The position numbers and the translations under genes are program-made. Below, in pieces: positions 6,111-6,967 of a DNA stretch of 6,967 nucleotides (position 1 is the stretch's first letter; the number at the start of each line of letters is the position of its first letter). Origin of the DNA: Kangiellaceae bacterium (GTDB lineage Bacteria; Pseudomonadota; Gammaproteobacteria; Enterobacterales; Kangiellaceae); the NCBI GenBank assembly GCA_030590405.1, contig JAUUYO010000179.1:1-6967 (forward strand), written 5' to 3'. The notes under the pieces are model-generated. The model made no database searches. It saw nothing but the letters and a program-made list of their open reading frames with translations, and was not told where the DNA came from.

Positions 6111-6413
6111 TCTTGGATATATACGGAAATGTACCCTCATATCAGACCAGAACATACACACGCTGAAAAACTACTTACTGAATTTGCTAAAATTGAGAAA
6201 CCGACAACAACGGATTTTGCGGCGTTTAGAGTTAAAGGTGAAATTGCAGAAAAACTCGATGCGTACAGACTAGAGTCCGGCCTAATGTCGCGGAAAGAAT
6301 TGAGAAAAGAGAAACATGATTCTTCACGGCTTGCTGCACATATGGGAAACGCTGGCGACCCGCGCTGCAAAATGGACGCGTACCATCCAATGTCATGCCT
6401 AAGACAGGACTAA
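6063..6413 (+). CDS. Truncated AHH/HNH-type nuclease toxin fragment (polymorphic toxin C-terminus)
   Basis: An open frame of 116 codons from a TTG. The frame is open back to a TAA at 5970 but has no better start, and an internal ATG at 6129 is also possible. The part from about residue 28 (RPEHTHAEKLL) to SRLAAHMGNAGDPRCKMDAYH (88-108) looks like the region leading into the AHH domain of polymorphic toxins, nucleases of the HNH/Endonuclease VII superfamily delivered by contact-dependent or Rhs-type carriers. In that family a short DAHH or DAHA motif is followed by some 50-60 residues with the remaining catalytic histidine and asparagine. Here the motif reads DAYH (105-108) and the protein stops eight residues later. 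It therefore lacks most of the catalytic fold and any carrier or secretion domain. It is probably a dead remnant. The next gene starts 4 nt after the stop. The family call rests on remembered patterns. Confidence 0.55.
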   Translation: MSNKVRYNAPNYYLTSSWIYTEMYPHIRPEHTHAEKLLTEFAKIEKPTTTDFAAFRVKGEIAEKLDAYRLESGLMSRKELRKEKHDSSRLAAHMGNAGDPRCKMDAYHPMSCLRQD

Positions 6414-6417
6414 AAAA

Positions 6418-6864
6418 ATGATCTATAAACTCATTTCTGATACACACAATTACTTAGGATTCTATTTCGACGAAGATCAGATCGACGACATTGTGGAAGA
6501 GCTTGGTGACGACGACATCGATAATTTCATTAACTTTAGTAACTTACCGATTAGTTTAACGGAAATATATACCACTCCTTTAGAATTTGATTTTGGTATA
6601 AGACATAGCGAAGATAAGAACAAAGTAATCCCTGATATTTACGTTGCAAGCGGACGACTTTTTTTAAATAAAAAAGCTTATAATGCTCTATGTCCGTTGA
6701 TAACGTGTGATGGTGAATTTTTGCCTGTTAAATATCAAAATGGGGATGGTTATTTTTTTAACCCATTAAAAACAGTTGAAGCCGACTCTAAGTTAAGTTT
6801 GCGAGATGATTTAGGTGAAATAATACATTTGGATTTTTCTGCTGCGTATTCGCGCCCATGGTGA
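6418..6864 (+). CDS. Immunity protein of Imm11/DUF1629 type, 3'-truncated
   Basis: A 148-codon frame with ATG at 6418 and a good AGGA 8 nt upstream (6406-6409), 4 nt after the toxin fragment. The core PDIYVASGRLFLNKKAYNAL (residues about 72-91), then GEFLPVKYQNGDGYFFNPL, and an acidic N-terminal half fit immunity proteins of the Imm11 (DUF1629) group, or the similar Imm43 group, which neutralise AHH-type nuclease toxins encoded just upstream. I cannot choose between these two groups with certainty. Relatives as I recall them run to about 180-200 residues with a further C-terminal helix-strand unit. Here the frame runs into repeated sequence at 6859-6864, and its TGA is part of the first repeat. 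The last codons, and possibly the stop itself, thus come from the inserted element. Whether the shortened protein still binds a toxin is unknown. Confidence 0.6.
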   Translation: MIYKLISDTHNYLGFYFDEDQIDDIVEELGDDDIDNFINFSNLPISLTEIYTTPLEFDFGIRHSEDKNKVIPDIYVASGRLFLNKKAYNALCPLITCDGEFLPVKYQNGDGYFFNPLKTVEADSKLSLRDDLGEIIHLDFSAAYSRPW

Positions 6865-6967
6865 ACACCGAATGGCGGTCATCGTGAACACCAATTGGCG
6901 CTGATGATGAACACCGAATGACGGCTGAACGTGAACACTTTTGCGTTTTAGCGCCACTTATTAGCCT
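6859..6967 (+). mobile_element. Probable left end of an IS21-family insertion sequence (partial)
   Basis: The 9-nt core (G/A)TGAACAC(C/T) occurs at 6861-6869, 6884-6892, 6907-6915 and 6931-6939, with start-to-start distances of 23, 23 and 24. The DNA between the cores is also related (GAATGGCGG, AATTGGCGC, GAATGACGG). Multiple spaced repeats of this length at the ends are a hallmark of IS21-family elements, where they bind the IstA transposase, and ends starting with TG are usual. The boundary is likely at TG of 6859 or 6862. Four copies suggest the left end, with istA and istB to the right of the window. No transposase gene is visible here, so the family call is an inference. Confidence 0.6.
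6861..6939 (+). repeat. Four spaced direct repeats with GTGAACACC core
   Basis: Cores begin at 6861, 6884, 6907 and 6931. The second to fourth are spaced at two helical turns plus a little, so a protein multimer could bind one face of the DNA. The fourth core (GTGAACACTTTT) has diverged from the others after the core. Read as the IS terminal binding sites. Confidence 0.85.

Noticed and set aside
6861..6939. CRISPR array suggested by four repeats with 23-24 nt spacing
   Set aside because: The identical core is only 9 nt and the sequence between cores is itself related, so there are no true spacers. IS terminal repeats fit better.

Overview
The window looks like chromosomal DNA of a gammaproteobacterium of moderate-to-low GC content (roughly 40-45% by eye). 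The basis is gene order. ygfB, pepP, ubiH and ubiI/visC run leftward, and a small ZapB-like coiled-coil gene, zapA and the 6S RNA gene ssrS run rightward from the same intergenic region. This block is a known gammaproteobacterial neighbourhood. The sequence does not fix the genus.

Layout from left to right: (1) 1-251, minus strand, the 5' part of a gene for a Schlafen AlbA_2-type protein that leaves the window; (2) 330-4959, minus strand, the ubiquinone and peptidase operon, read as ygfB, pepP, ubiH, ubiI. pepP and ubiH overlap by 4 nt at a TTG start, and a pair of REP-like palindromes lies between ygfB and pepP; (3) 4990-5062, a compact divergent promoter region; (4) 5063-5556, plus strand, a TIGR02449/ZapB-like gene and zapA overlapping by one base; (5) about 5618-5812, 6S RNA; (6) 5813-6967, accessory DNA. 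This last part holds a direct repeat, a truncated AHH-type nuclease toxin fragment, a cognate-looking immunity gene of Imm11/DUF1629 type cut off at its 3' end, and a set of 23-24 nt repeats that looks like the end of an IS21-family insertion sequence. In many relatives the 6S gene is followed by fau/ygfA. Here the accessory block takes that place, at least within the window.

Functional links: UbiH and UbiI are FAD mono-oxygenases of aerobic ubiquinone synthesis. PepP is a Xaa-Pro aminopeptidase made from the same message. YgfB is a small acidic conserved protein. On the other side, ZapA and the small coiled-coil protein belong to FtsZ-ring assembly, and 6S RNA regulates sigma-70 RNA polymerase in stationary phase.

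The most unusual points are an in-frame 21-bp tandem duplication that copies the ribosome binding site and GTG start of ubiI, the decaying toxin-immunity pair apparently cut by an insertion sequence just downstream of ssrS, the inverted pair of REP-like hairpins, and the AlbA_2 gene at the left edge that is hidden behind a competing open frame. I do not see a clearly new multi-gene system.
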